From the NCBI GenBank assembly GCA_900199555.1, contig FZQZ01000008.1, forward strand, positions 54,328 to 118,327: DNA of 64,000 nt, written 5' to 3'. This DNA comes from Prevotellaceae bacterium MN60. GTDB taxonomy: Bacteria; Bacteroidota; Bacteroidia; Bacteroidales; Bacteroidaceae. Shown piece after piece: positions 1 to 9,029 of this stretch. The notes under the pieces are model-generated. The model was not told the DNA's origin, did not search any database, and saw only the letters and a list, made by a program, of their open reading frames with translations. The position numbers and the translations under genes were made by a program. How positions within the stretch are numbered: the first letter of the stretch is position 1; every line of letters starts with the position of its first letter.

Positions 1-1
1 A

Positions 2-1051
2 CGTGTGCCCGATTGGAACAATCCTACCATCCTGGCAGAGAAGGTGGATATGCCGAAGACCTACGAGATGTTCCGCGAAAAGACAAAATGGGACATCATT
101 ATGCGCCTGTCGAATGCGGGCGATGTAAACAAAGCCATCTTGAAAGGTCATGCTTCTGAACTCATTCAGGTGAGCGAGGCGCTACAGGAGAAAAAGATTG
201 TGCAGATAGCCGAAGAGATTGACCGTCGTTTCCACGACGAAGAGAACCCCATCAAACTGGTACTTATCACAGGTCCTTCTTCATCTGGTAAGACAACCTT
301 CTGTAAGCGTCTGAGCATCCAACTCTTGGCTTGCGGTCTGCGTCCGTTATCATTCTCTACCGACGACTATTTTGTGAATCGTGTAGATACGCCTAAGTTA
401 CCAAATGGCGACTACGATTTCGACAATATCGAGGCAGTGGATTATGCACTACTGGAAGACCACCTGACTCGCCTGATGCAGGGTGAGCGCGTGGAAGTGC
501 CCGAATACAACTTCTCCACAGGTAAGCGTGAATGGAACGGAAAGAAGCTGAAGTTGGCAGGTGACACGGTACTGATTATAGAAGGTATTCATGCCTTGAA
601 CCCACTGCTGACACAAAAGATAGAAGATTCGCTGAAATATAAAATCTATATCTCGGCATTGACCAGTATCTCACTCGACGACCACAACTGGATACCGGTA
701 CGCGACAACCGCTTGTTGCGTCGCATCATTCGTGACTACAACAAGGGAGCATTTACCGCACAAGAGACTATAGCACAGTGGAAGAATGTATGTGAGGCTG
801 AGGACAAATGGATATTCCCCTATCAGGAGACTGCCGACGCTATGTTCAACTCAGCACTAAACATCGAGTTTGCCGTATTGCGCACCCACGCCGAGATTAT
901 TCTCTCGTCAGTACCCAAGAACTGCGATGAATATTCTGAGGCACACCGTCTATTGAAGTTTATCCACTACTTCCTGCCCGTCAGCGACAAGGAGATACCA
1001 CCCACGTCAATTATGCGTGAGTTTGTGGGCGGCTCCTCATTCAAATACTAA
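2..1051 (+). CDS. Nucleoside (uridine-type) kinase, C-terminal part
   Basis: The visible 349 codons are open back to the window edge, so the gene is cut at its 5' end. They hold a phosphoribulokinase/uridine kinase-type NTPase: a Walker A loop GPSSSGKTTF near visible residue 91, a substrate-loop motif STDDYFVNR, a Walker B-like LIIEGIHALNP and an arginine-rich lid RDNRLLRRIIRDYNKG. In Bacteroidales such kinases usually carry an extra N-terminal TGS/ThrRS-like region of about 200 residues, which would lie outside the window (family knowledge). The likely reaction is ATP-dependent phosphorylation of a nucleoside such as uridine in pyrimidine salvage. The last 11 bases overlap the end of the convergent menD gene. 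Fold assignment is firm; substrate is inferred. Confidence 0.85.
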   Translation, partial: RVPDWNNPTILAEKVDMPKTYEMFREKTKWDIIMRLSNAGDVNKAILKGHASELIQVSEALQEKKIVQIAEEIDRRFHDEENPIKLVLITGPSSSGKTTFCKRLSIQLLACGLRPLSFSTDDYFVNRVDTPKLPNGDYDFDNIEAVDYALLEDHLTRLMQGERVEVPEYNFSTGKREWNGKKLKLAGDTVLIIEGIHALNPLLTQKIEDSLKYKIYISALTSISLDDHNWIPVRDNRLLRRIIRDYNKGAFTAQETIAQWKNVCEAEDKWIFPYQETADAMFNSALNIEFAVLRTHAEIILSSVPKNCDEYSEAHRLLKFIHYFLPVSDKEIPPTSIMREFVGGSSFKY

Positions 1052-2606
1052 GCGAACGGAAATATTCCTTATATACACGCTCGTCCTCTGCAGCATCGGT
1101 AAAGACTTCCAGAAGTACAGGACGCTCACTTTCCATCTGCAATAAGGTATCAACGCCTTGCTGCATCTCTTCCATATTGGTTGCCTTCAGATAGACCACA
1201 TCGTTCTGCTTACAGATGCCCTCGGCAGAGGTGTCGTGTTGTGCAGAGACATAGGCATCACGTGCAGGGCTCTTTTCCAACCCTGGCAGCATATTAAAAA
1301 TACCCCCCTTCCCATTGTTCAACAATAAGATACGGAAGTTTCCCTTCAGGTTTTGATTCCACAAAGCATTCTGATCGTAGAAAAAACTAAGGTCACCTAT
1401 GACGCAAAGAACTGGTGAGTGGTGAGTGGTGAGTGGTGAATATTGAGAGACCAAAGAGAAGCCTGCTGCCGTACTTAGTGAACCTTCAATACCATTCACA
1501 CCACGATTGCAATAAATGGGCGCCTTAGCATAGATATTGGCCAGCCGAATAGCGGTGGAGTTAGCGTAATGAGTTGAACCATTGACCATTGACCATTGAC
1601 CATTGAAATACTTCACCGTTGCCATTTGAGAATAAGCGGGTTCATAGGCTTCTACCTGCTGACGGATATTAGCCAACAAAGTCTCCCACTTCTGTACAAA
1701 GGGATGAGGCATCTCCTCTAAGTTGAATCGAACCATATCGGCCACTACCTGCGGATCACCTTGAACGACATGGGTGAGATTCATAAATGTATCCGTCACC
1801 TCGCCTTCACGATTAACCACCCATGTTTCTTTAGCCTTTCGCAAGAAACGCTTTACTCGTTTGCTCACAATAGAGCCACCGGTATAAAGTACGAAATCAG
1901 GTACATATTCTTCATCATCCTGCACAAGCATGACAGCCTCATCCATCAAAGGATTCATCGGCTGACCAGCAATAAGCATAGGGCGCTTAGCCTGCAGAAA
2001 CATCCTACAGATATGCGTCAGTGTTATGTTCGTACAGTCGGCAGGAATCAGTTCTATCTTTCGTTCTTCAGGCAAGGATGCAACAGAGAAGTCGAACAAG
2101 GGTTCTGTGATAGGCACATTGATATGCACGGGCGCATGACGCTCTATCAGGGCCTCGTTTACTAGGCGATTGCAATACCATCGTTCCTCGTCGTCATGGG
2201 GTTCGGGCAGCGAGACGGCTTTCTTCACGAATCGTCCTAACGCATCAGGCTGAGGAAGGGTCTGACCATCGAGTTGGTCAATCCACTGAGGAGGACGATC
2301 GGCAGAGATTACTACCAAGGGAACATGCTGATAGTAAGCCTCAGCCACAGCAGGAACAACATTTAGCAAGGCCGTACCACTAGTAACACAAACGGCGACA
2401 GGCTCGCATAAGCACAACGCCATACCCAAAGCATAGAACCCTGCACTGCGTTCATCGGTAACAGGATAGCACTGGATATCAGGACACTCGTTGAAGTTAT
2501 GTACGATAGCCGCATTGCGACTGCCAGGACAAACAACAGCATGCTTGATGCCATGAGCAACGAGCAAGGCCGTCAATATGTTTACATTCTCTTTATTGCT
2601 ATACAT
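1041..2606 (-). CDS. menD: MenD, 2-succinyl-5-enolpyruvyl-6-hydroxy-3-cyclohexene-1-carboxylate synthase
   Basis: A thiamine-diphosphate enzyme of menaquinone synthesis that joins isochorismate and 2-oxoglutarate. Visible motifs: VCPGSRNAAIVHNF and TDERSAGFYALGMAL at the N-terminus, TSGTALLNVVPAVAEAYYQ, ISADRPPQWIDQLDGQT, and the C-terminal cofactor region GDLSFFYDQNAL followed by LLNNGKGGIFNMLPG. The length of 521 residues is slightly below the usual 550. It starts 13 bases after menF on the same strand, so the two are co-transcribed. Oddity: two heptamer tandem repeats lie in frame, coding FNGQWSMVNGS (about residues 333-344) and YSPLTTHHSPV (about 388-398). Neither looks like MenD family sequence. 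The start is ATG at 2606. Confidence 0.95.
   Translation of the reverse strand: MYSNKENVNILTALLVAHGIKHAVVCPGSRNAAIVHNFNECPDIQCYPVTDERSAGFYALGMALCLCEPVAVCVTSGTALLNVVPAVAEAYYQHVPLVVISADRPPQWIDQLDGQTLPQPDALGRFVKKAVSLPEPHDDEERWYCNRLVNEALIERHAPVHINVPITEPLFDFSVASLPEERKIELIPADCTNITLTHICRMFLQAKRPMLIAGQPMNPLMDEAVMLVQDDEEYVPDFVLYTGGSIVSKRVKRFLRKAKETWVVNREGEVTDTFMNLTHVVQGDPQVVADMVRFNLEEMPHPFVQKWETLLANIRQQVEAYEPAYSQMATVKYFNGQWSMVNGSTHYANSTAIRLANIYAKAPIYCNRGVNGIEGSLSTAAGFSLVSQYSPLTTHHSPVLCVIGDLSFFYDQNALWNQNLKGNFRILLLNNGKGGIFNMLPGLEKSPARDAYVSAQHDTSAEGICKQNDVVYLKATNMEEMQQGVDTLLQMESERPVLLEVFTDAAEDERVYKEYFRSLSI
1414..1440. repeat. Heptamer array (GGTGAGT)n inside menD
   Basis: Three full copies of GGTGAGT plus a partial fourth. 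On the menD coding strand it reads ACTCACC repeats and is stop-free in all frames, while the plus strand contains TGA stops. The same unit recurs between genes near 61593, 62363 and 63165. Confidence 0.9.
1574..1607. repeat. Heptamer array (ATTGACC)n inside menD
   Basis: About four tandem copies of ATTGACC. The coding strand reads TGGTCAA units, translated in frame as NGQWSMVNG. The identical unit is found inside the DUF2723 gene at 50952-50983. Confidence 0.9.
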
Positions 2607-2619
2607 GACACGAAAAAAA

Positions 2620-3645
2620 TTAAAGTAGAAGGCGACGCATTGTATCCAGTTTGGTTTCGGTTTCCTGCCACTCTTGTTCCTCTACACTATCTTTCAACAG
2701 TCCACCACCTGCATAAAGGCGATAGCCATTCTCAAACAGTTGCATACAACGCAACGTAACATACAAATTGGTTTGTCCATTCACAAACAAGGGACCCAAG
2801 AAACCACTATAGTAGCTGCGCTGGTGATGCTCATAATCAAGTATAAACTGGAATGCCTCTTGTTTAGGCAAACCACAGACAGCGGGTGTGGGATGTAAAG
2901 CCTGCAGCAAATCGCCTAGATGCGATGCGTCAGGCAGAGAGAAACGGAAATCACTACGCAGATGAGCCAGATGGGCCGCACGCGTGGTGTAGGGTCCTTC
3001 CTCATGGATGTCATCCGTAAACTGTTCCAGTTGACGAGTGATATAGGTAGCTACATAGCGTTGCTCTTGTATATTCTTATCGCTCCAACGAACCTGTTCT
3101 GCAAAAGGCATCGTACCAGCCAATGCCATCGTATGCCACTCCAGATTGGTTCCTGACAATAGAATCTCAGGTGTAGCAGTGAGCCATAACCCACTCTGTG
3201 GCGTATATGCCAGCGAAACCAACACACGTGGATAGCGCTCACAAGCCCGACGGAACAAATCAAGAGGCGATACTTCCTCGCTTTTTTCTATCTCTATGCT
3301 ACGCGAGAGCACCAGTTTCTGGAAATCGCCATTTGTCAGATGGGCATGGAAGTTATGAAAATCGATGTGGTAGTTTTCTTTGGGAGAGCTAGAGAAACTA
3401 GAGATTCTAGATAAACTAGAGATTCTAGATATTCTAGATAAACTAGAAAAACTAGAAAAGACCTCCACCTCTTCTGGTGCTATCAGCTGGATGGGCAGAG
3501 AGTCGGACGGGGCAAAAGGAGCAAAGACAAAGCCTTGCTTATCACTCAAGGCCGTACACGAAGATAGTTGCGTAACTCCACCCGCAATATATGTCATCTC
3601 CTGCGCATAAGGCAAGCGAAAAAGGGCAAATCCCTGCATATCCAT
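2620..3645 (-). CDS. menF: Isochorismate synthase (MenF/EntC family)
   Basis: A chorismate-binding enzyme that converts chorismate to isochorismate, the first committed step to menaquinone. Motifs: KLVLSRSIEIE, TPEILLS, ALAGTMPF, HPTPAVCGLPKQEAFQFI, YYSGFLGP and a C-terminal LYAGGGLLKDS. The length of 341 residues is normal for short bacterial forms. ATG at 3645 is preferred over the adjacent upstream GTG at 3648 because its A is also the last base of the menI TGA stop, a coupling arrangement. Its product feeds MenD, encoded 13 bases downstream. Oddity: residues 62-86 (SSFSSLSRISRISSLSRISS and flanks) are coded by a 9-base CTAGANNNN tandem repeat inserted between the N-terminal segment and the conserved core. 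Confidence 0.93.
   Translation of the reverse strand: MDMQGFALFRLPYAQEMTYIAGGVTQLSSCTALSDKQGFVFAPFAPSDSLPIQLIAPEEVEVFSSFSSLSRISRISSLSRISSFSSSPKENYHIDFHNFHAHLTNGDFQKLVLSRSIEIEKSEEVSPLDLFRRACERYPRVLVSLAYTPQSGLWLTATPEILLSGTNLEWHTMALAGTMPFAEQVRWSDKNIQEQRYVATYITRQLEQFTDDIHEEGPYTTRAAHLAHLRSDFRFSLPDASHLGDLLQALHPTPAVCGLPKQEAFQFILDYEHHQRSYYSGFLGPLFVNGQTNLYVTLRCMQLFENGYRLYAGGGLLKDSVEEQEWQETETKLDTMRRLLL
3386..3458. repeat. 9-mer array (CTAGANNNN)n inside menF
   Basis: About eight consecutive 9-base units, each beginning CTAGA with a variable AT-rich remainder. The period is a multiple of three, so it codes three-residue repeats of the LSR/ISS/FSS type. Related arrays are at 10387-10450 and 43500-43586. 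Confidence 0.9.
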
Positions 3646-4058
3646 CACTTCTTCTGTTTGATGATATAGTTAGTTACACGAACGGTAGAGATTAATTCAC
3701 CTGCCGAATTGCTAATATCAACCTGCCAGACATGGAGCGTATTGCCTCGATGCTGCAGATGGGCACAAGCCATAACGGTATCGCCCTCTACTACTGCCTG
3801 CACATGACTACCACTTACCTCAATACCCACACAGGCACAACCAGGACACAAAGCAGAAGAACCTACTCCCGCTACATTCTCGGCTAAAGCCAAAGAGGCG
3901 CCACCACTCAAGAATCCGAAAGGTTGGCGATTGCGCTCGTCGACTTTCATACGTGCCATACAAATATCATCCTCGGGTGTGGATATAAACTCCATCCCGA
4001 GGGCGGTACTTAAATTGGGCTTTGCATTAATCAGCTCTTTTATTTTTTCTACGTTCAC
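3645..4058 (-). CDS. menI: Hotdog thioesterase, probable 1,4-dihydroxy-2-naphthoyl-CoA hydrolase
   Basis: A 137-residue single hotdog domain. The stretch MKVDERNRQPFGFLSGGASL followed by ALAENVAG closely matches the YdiI/MenI thioesterases, whose catalytic glutamate lies in the HGGAS-x-x-LAE motif; here the usual His is Ser (SGGAS). It would release 1,4-dihydroxy-2-naphthoate from its CoA ester in menaquinone synthesis, and its place directly before menF and menD supports that role. The start codon is GTG at 4058, 21 bases after the ROK gene stop. The TGA stop overlaps the menF ATG. A different acyl-CoA substrate cannot be excluded from sequence alone. Confidence 0.8.
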   Translation of the reverse strand: MNVEKIKELINAKPNLSTALGMEFISTPEDDICMARMKVDERNRQPFGFLSGGASLALAENVAGVGSSALCPGCACVGIEVSGSHVQAVVEGDTVMACAHLQHRGNTLHVWQVDISNSAGELISTVRVTNYIIKQKK

Positions 4059-4079
4059 TATCTTCTCTGAATTATCTAT

Positions 4080-5063
4080 TTACTTAAACAATGAATACTC
4101 CTTCACCTTCCATGCCAGAGCACTGGCGCCAAGTACATTGCGCTCATGGTCATTAACGGCAGAGAGTACTATCTTCACTTTATCACGAATATTGCCAAAG
4201 ACATGTTCCTTAAAGGTCTCTTCTACGACATCCCACATCTTCGGATAAACCATCTTGATGATTTCTCCCGTAATGATGATGGCTTCTGGGTTTACAATAC
4301 TTGCATAGTTGGCAATACCTATACCCAACAACACACCAGTATAGCGCCATACCTCTATAGCCAAAGCATCATTTTTATTGGCAGCATCCAAGATAGATTC
4401 CAGTGTCAGTTCTTTCGCATCACGCAGGATACTAGGCGTATCCGTTTTCTCCATCAATTCACGAGCGGTACGGATAATACCACGATTAGAGACATACTCT
4501 TCCAAACAACCTCGACGACCGCAAGTACACTGACGACCACCATCCTCAATACAAGCATGACCTACCTCACCAGCAAAGCCATCGTATCCCAAATGGGCAA
4601 CGCCATTGCTAAAGAAGCAACTACCTAGACCACTACGAACCATGGTGATGGTGATGAAGGTTTCCATGCCGTGAGCTACGCCATAGGCAGACTCACCCAG
4701 TGCAGAGCAATGAGCATCGTTACCCAGTGCAACAGCCAAGCCAATACTATCACGAAGCATGGCAGCCAATGGGACGATACCTTTCCAAGGCATATTGGCT
4801 GCATTCTCAATACAACCCGTCAGGAAGTTGGCACTAGGTGCGCACATTCCCACTGAGCGGATATTCTCGTAGCCACCATTAGCCTCAGCCAATGCAATGA
4901 CACGCTCTGACAATGCCTCAACAAAACTATTAATACTAGTGTATTGTTCTGTCTGTATACTATCTTGAGCGATAATATTACCACGCAAATCAACCACCGC
5001 TATCGTAGTGGTGTTGACATCTATATCGATACCTATTACTCGGGATTTAACCTTATCGTTCAT
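4080..5063 (-). CDS. ROK family sugar kinase (second of a tandem pair)
   Basis: A 327-residue actin-like ATPase of the ROK family, without an N-terminal helix-turn-helix, so a kinase rather than a repressor. Visible: phosphate-binding start VIGIDIDVNTTTIAVVDLRG, catalytic aspartate in GNDAHCSALGE, GFAGEVGH, and the zinc-binding CTCGRRGCLEEY signature. ROK kinases phosphorylate glucose, N-acetylglucosamine, N-acetylmannosamine or fructose; the substrate cannot be read here. It is closely similar to the gene directly upstream (same length, shared C-terminal LAWxVKEYSLFK), so a recent tandem duplication. It sits 21 bases before menI in the same transcript. Confidence 0.88.
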   Translation of the reverse strand: MNDKVKSRVIGIDIDVNTTTIAVVDLRGNIIAQDSIQTEQYTSINSFVEALSERVIALAEANGGYENIRSVGMCAPSANFLTGCIENAANMPWKGIVPLAAMLRDSIGLAVALGNDAHCSALGESAYGVAHGMETFITITMVRSGLGSCFFSNGVAHLGYDGFAGEVGHACIEDGGRQCTCGRRGCLEEYVSNRGIIRTARELMEKTDTPSILRDAKELTLESILDAANKNDALAIEVWRYTGVLLGIGIANYASIVNPEAIIITGEIIKMVYPKMWDVVEETFKEHVFGNIRDKVKIVLSAVNDHERNVLGASALAWKVKEYSLFK

Positions 5064-5084
5064 GATTATATCGTCCTCTTTTAA

Positions 5085-6065
5085 CTACTTAAACAACGAA
5101 TATTCCTTCACATCCCATGCCAGCACACTAGCACCCAACATATTACGGGTACGATTCTCGAGGTTAGAAACCACGAATTTCACTCTCCCCTGTATATTGT
5201 GGAAAATATGTTCCTCAAACGTTTGATTTGCGGGCTCTAATAGCCATTTACCAGCCTGAGCAATACCACCTGTAAAGACGATTGCTTCTGGATTCAAGAT
5301 AGAGGCATAGCCAGCCAAGCCCAATCCAAGGTAATAGCCCGTACGGCGATAAGTCTCTATGGCTAACTCATCACCCATCTCACAAAATTCGTGGATAATA
5401 TGTGGTGTCAACACCTCCACCTCACGCATCTTTGATGGTTCTGAGCGCTCAGCCATAATATCCTTGGCATTCTGTATAATACCATTAGCGGCCACATAAG
5501 CCTCCAAGCATCCTTTCTTACCACAGCCGCACTGCCGACCATTAGGAACGAAACAGGTATGTCCCACCTCACCAGCAAAACCATCGTATCCCAAATGAGG
5601 AACACCATTGCTGAAGAAGCAACTACCCAAGCCATGGCCTATAGAAACGATAGCAAAATCGCGCATACCATGAGCTGCGCCAAAAGTCTGCTCGCCCAAT
5701 GCCTTTGCATGAGCATCATTCGCTAGAGCCACAGCAAGTCCTAAACGATCACGCAACATGGCAGCCAAGGGTATCACCCCTTTCCAAGGCAAGTTGGGAG
5801 GATTCTCAATACTACTCGTACGGAAGTTACCGCTAGGCACACAGATTCCCACGGAGCGGACACTCTCAAAGCCTCCGTTCTGTTCGACTAGTTGCTGAAT
5901 ATGCTCACAAAGCACAGCCAGATAGTCTCCAATGACAGGATGGTTTGCCGTTGTAAAATAGCACGTTGCAATAATTTCGCCACGTATGTCGACAATACCT
6001 ATCGACGTTCGTTCCAGACTAATGTCTACGCCAACGACCCGTGTCTTGATACCATTCTGAATCAT
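5085..6065 (-). CDS. ROK family sugar kinase (first of a tandem pair)
   Basis: 326 residues, paralogue of the next gene downstream. Motifs: VVGVDISLERTSIGIVDIRG, catalytic LANDAHAKALGE, GFAGEVGHTC, and zinc motif CGCGKKGCLEAY. The start ATG at 6065 is preceded by a clear promoter (6097-6127), so this gene opens an apparent five-gene transcript running through the second kinase, menI, menF and menD. Likely a cytoplasmic glucokinase-type enzyme or amino-sugar kinase; keeping two copies may mean different sugar preference. Confidence 0.88.
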   Translation of the reverse strand: MIQNGIKTRVVGVDISLERTSIGIVDIRGEIIATCYFTTANHPVIGDYLAVLCEHIQQLVEQNGGFESVRSVGICVPSGNFRTSSIENPPNLPWKGVIPLAAMLRDRLGLAVALANDAHAKALGEQTFGAAHGMRDFAIVSIGHGLGSCFFSNGVPHLGYDGFAGEVGHTCFVPNGRQCGCGKKGCLEAYVAANGIIQNAKDIMAERSEPSKMREVEVLTPHIIHEFCEMGDELAIETYRRTGYYLGLGLAGYASILNPEAIVFTGGIAQAGKWLLEPANQTFEEHIFHNIQGRVKFVVSNLENRTRNMLGASVLAWDVKEYSLFK

Positions 6066-6096
6066 AACAATTGTGTTTTACTCGAGTATTACGGGA

Positions 6097-6127
6097 CAAA
6101 AATAGTAAATAATTTTTTGTCCACAAA
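6097..6127 (-). promoter_or_regulatory. Promoter of the ROK-men operon
   Basis: On the minus strand TTTG (6124-6127), a 19-base spacer, then TATTTTTG (6097-6104) fit the Bacteroidetes -33/-7 pattern. Predicted start of transcription is near 6090, about 25 bases before the ATG. It lies back-to-back with the lysS promoter. Confidence 0.7.
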
Positions 6128-6143
6128 ACTTTATGCCAGTTTT

Positions 6144-6177
6144 TTTGCAAATATTTAAAGATTTCTTTGTACCTTTG
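6144..6177 (+). promoter_or_regulatory. Promoter of lysS
   Basis: TTTG (6144-6147) and TACCTTTG (6170-6177), 22 bases apart, slightly longer than usual. Because the -7 box overlaps the first codons of the longest open frame, translation must begin downstream, at ATG 6209. Confidence 0.75.
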
Positions 6178-6208
6178 CATCGTATTACGACATTTTTTGA
6201 TATTAGAT

Positions 6209-7996
6209 ATGAACGTTTTAGAACTCAGTGAACAGGAAATTGGCAGACGTGAGAGTCTGCAAGAGTTGCGCAAGATGGGTATCAATCCCTACCCTGCAGC
6301 AGAGTATCCCGTAAATGCATGGAGCACAGATATTATTGAAGACTTCGAGGATCTGCCCGTCATTGGAAAAGACGAGGAAGGCAATGATGTACGCGAGACT
6401 GCCACACCGGAGAATAGCCGTATGGTAAGCATCGCAGGACGAATCATGAGCAAGAGCATCATGGGTAAGGCTGCCTTTGCCAAACTGCAGGACTCTAAAG
6501 GCCGCATTCAGGTATATGTACAGCGTGATGCCATTTGTCCCGATGAGAACAAAGACCTCTATAATATTGTATTCAAGAAGCTCCTTGATTTGGGTGACTT
6601 CATCGGCGTGAAAGGTTACGTATTCCGCACTAAGACTGGCGAAATCAGCGTTCACGTTATGGAGATGACCGTACTGAGCAAGAGCTTGAAGCCACTGCCC
6701 GTCGTAAAGACTGATGCTGACGGTAAGGTATATGACGCATTCGATGATCCCGAGTTGCGTTATCGTCAGCGCTACGTTGACTTGATTGTAAACGCTGGCG
6801 TAAAAGACACGTTCCTGAAGCGTGCCACCATCATTCGCACTATGCGCCGCATCCTTGATGAGGCTGGCTATACAGAGGTAGATACTCCTATCCTGCAGAA
6901 TATTGCAGGTGGTGCTTCTGCCCGTCCATTCATCACTCACTTCAATGCCCTGAATCAGGACATGTATATGCGTATTGCCACCGAGCTCTACCTGAAGCGC
7001 CTCATCGTAGGTGGTTTCGAAGGTGTTTATGAGATGGGCAAGAACTTCCGCAACGAGGGTATGGACAAGACTCACAACCCAGAATTTACTTGCATGGAGC
7101 TCTACGTGAGCTATAAAGACCTGCTGTGGGGTATGACCTTCACAGAGAAGATGTTGGAAGAAATCTGTACAGCCGTAAATGGAAAGCCTGAAGTAGAGAT
7201 TGACGGAAAGGTTATCTCATTCAAGGCTCCATTCCGCCGTCTGCCTATCCTTGATGCCATTAAGGAGAAGACAGGATTTGACTGTGACGGAAAGACAGAA
7301 GACGAGATTCGCGACTTCTGCAAGTCAAAGGGCATGGAGGTTGACGAGACCATGGGTAAGGGTAAGCTCATCGACGAACTCTTCGGAGAGTTCTGTGAAG
7401 GCTCTTTCATCCAGCCTACCTTTATCACTGACTATCCCGTAGAAATGTCTCCTCTTACCAAGATGCACCGTTCTAAGCCCGGACTCACCGAGCGTTTCGA
7501 ATTGATGGTAAATGGTAAGGAGTTGGCTAATGCCTATTCTGAGTTGAACGATCCTATCGATCAGGAGGAGCGTTTCATTGAACAAATGAAACTTGCCGAC
7601 AAGGGCGATGACGAGGCGATGATCATTGACCACGACTTCCTGCGCGCATTACAATATGGTATGCCTCCCACATTTGGTATCGGTATCGGTATCGACCGAC
7701 TGGTAATGCTGCTCACTGGTAAGTTTGCTATTGGTGAGGTCATGCTGTTCCCCCAGATGAAGCCTGAGAAGAAAGCACCTCAGAGTACACCTGCAGAGTG
7801 GGCCGAGATTGGCGTAACAGAGGAATGGGTACCCGTTCTGCGCAAGGCAGGATTCAACCTCATTCAGAATATCACCGGCGAGAAGGCACAAGGTCTTCAG
7901 CAGAAAATTGGCGACATCGTCAAGAAATATAAGCTCGATATGCAGAAGCCCTCTGTTGATGAGGTGCAGCAGTGGATTGAGAAGGCGCAAGCCTAA
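6209..7996 (+). CDS. lysS: Lysyl-tRNA synthetase, class II
   Basis: Charges tRNA-Lys. The start is placed at ATG 6209 (MNVLELSEQEIGRRESL), giving 595 residues, because the frame upstream overlaps the promoter. Domains: OB-fold anticodon-binding region about residues 60-170 (GRIMSKSIMGKAAFAKLQDS), then the class II catalytic core with motif 1 RRILDEAGYTEVDTP, motif 2 FRNEGMDKTHNPEFTCMELY and motif 3 GIGIGIDRLVMLLTG. A C-terminal extension of about 70 residues beyond motif 3 is typical of Bacteroidetes LysRS and absent from the 505-residue enterobacterial form. It leads an apparent transcript with gpsA, pgi and a HAD gene. Confidence 0.96.
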   Translation: MNVLELSEQEIGRRESLQELRKMGINPYPAAEYPVNAWSTDIIEDFEDLPVIGKDEEGNDVRETATPENSRMVSIAGRIMSKSIMGKAAFAKLQDSKGRIQVYVQRDAICPDENKDLYNIVFKKLLDLGDFIGVKGYVFRTKTGEISVHVMEMTVLSKSLKPLPVVKTDADGKVYDAFDDPELRYRQRYVDLIVNAGVKDTFLKRATIIRTMRRILDEAGYTEVDTPILQNIAGGASARPFITHFNALNQDMYMRIATELYLKRLIVGGFEGVYEMGKNFRNEGMDKTHNPEFTCMELYVSYKDLLWGMTFTEKMLEEICTAVNGKPEVEIDGKVISFKAPFRRLPILDAIKEKTGFDCDGKTEDEIRDFCKSKGMEVDETMGKGKLIDELFGEFCEGSFIQPTFITDYPVEMSPLTKMHRSKPGLTERFELMVNGKELANAYSELNDPIDQEERFIEQMKLADKGDDEAMIIDHDFLRALQYGMPPTFGIGIGIDRLVMLLTGKFAIGEVMLFPQMKPEKKAPQSTPAEWAEIGVTEEWVPVLRKAGFNLIQNITGEKAQGLQQKIGDIVKKYKLDMQKPSVDEVQQWIEKAQA

Positions 7997-8016
7997 TGTT
8001 CAATATTCAATGAACC

Positions 8017-9012
8017 ATGTACGATTGTGGTAGAATAGCAATCATCGGCGGCGGAAGTTGGGCGACAGCCATAGCCAAGATTGTGGTGGGACATACTCAC
8101 CATATAGGTTGGTATATGCGTCGCGACGACCGTATAGAAGACTTCCGCAGGTTAGGGCATAACCCTGCCTATCTGATGAGTGTACACTTCAACATCGACG
8201 AGATATTCTTCTCTAGTGACCTCAACAAGATAGTTGAGCAGTACGACACTTTGATATTCGTTACTCCGTCACCTTATCTTAAGAGTCACCTAAAGAAGTT
8301 GAAGACTCGCATTCGCGACAAGTTCATCATCACAGCCATCAAGGGTATCGTACCTGACGAGAATCTGGTATGTTCAGAATACTTCCATCAGGTATATGAT
8401 GTGCCCTACGAGAATTTGGCTTGTATTGGTGGACCTTCGCACGCAGAAGAGGTAGCTTTGGAACGCCTAAGTTACCTCACTGTGGGATGTGCAGATATTG
8501 ACAAGGCACAGTCGTTTGCTGATATCCTCTCTAGTGACTACATAAAAACGAAGACATCAACAGATGTTGTTGGTATAGAATACTCTTCTGTATTGAAGAA
8601 TGTATATGCCATCGCAGCAGGTATCTGCAACGGATTGAAATTCGGTGATAACTTCCAGGCTGTATTAATGGCTAACGCTGTGCAGGAGATGTCACGTTTC
8701 CTTAAAGTGGTACATCCTATCGAGCGCAACATTGTGGATAGCTGCTATTTGGGCGACCTATTGGTAACAGGTTATTCCAACTTCTCACGCAACCGTACTT
8801 TCGGTACCATGATTGGTAAAGGCTACAGCGTGAAGTCGGCACAAATCGAGATGGAAATGATTGCGGAAGGATACTTTGGCACGAAGTGTATGAAGGAAAT
8901 CAATCGCCACTGTCACGTCAACATGCCTATCCTTGATGCCGTATACAACATACTATATGAGCGAATCTCGCCTCAGATTGAGATCAAACTATTAACGGAT
9001 TCATTTAGATAA
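8017..9012 (+). CDS. gpsA: NAD(P)+-dependent glycerol-3-phosphate dehydrogenase
   Basis: Makes sn-glycerol 3-phosphate from dihydroxyacetone phosphate for phospholipid synthesis. The N-terminal Rossmann motif is [15 protein letters not shown], followed by [35 protein letters not shown], and the catalytic-lysine region [20 protein letters not shown]; then [17 protein letters not shown]. The length of 331 residues is normal. Start ATG 8017 lies 20 bases after lysS; the gap carries a short TTCAATA/TTCAATG repeat. pgi follows after 17 bases, so co-transcription is likely. Confidence 0.95.
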   Translation: MYDCGRIAIIGGGSWATAIAKIVVGHTHHIGWYMRRDDRIEDFRRLGHNPAYLMSVHFNIDEIFFSSDLNKIVEQYDTLIFVTPSPYLKSHLKKLKTRIRDKFIITAIKGIVPDENLVCSEYFHQVYDVPYENLACIGGPSHAEEVALERLSYLTVGCADIDKAQSFADILSSDYIKTKTSTDVVGIEYSSVLKNVYAIAAGICNGLKFGDNFQAVLMANAVQEMSRFLKVVHPIERNIVDSCYLGDLLVTGYSNFSRNRTFGTMIGKGYSVKSAQIEMEMIAEGYFGTKCMKEINRHCHVNMPILDAVYNILYERISPQIEIKLLTDSFR

Positions 9013-9029
9013 AAATAAAAAAAGCTATT

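Noticed and set aside
6167..6208. Longer N-terminus for lysS beginning at 6167
   Set aside because: The promoter -7 box TACCTTTG at 6170-6177 overlaps it, and the family start fits ATG 6209.
6218..7075. 285-residue minus frame opposite lysS
   Set aside because: Shadow of a well-conserved coding sequence; no domain recognised.
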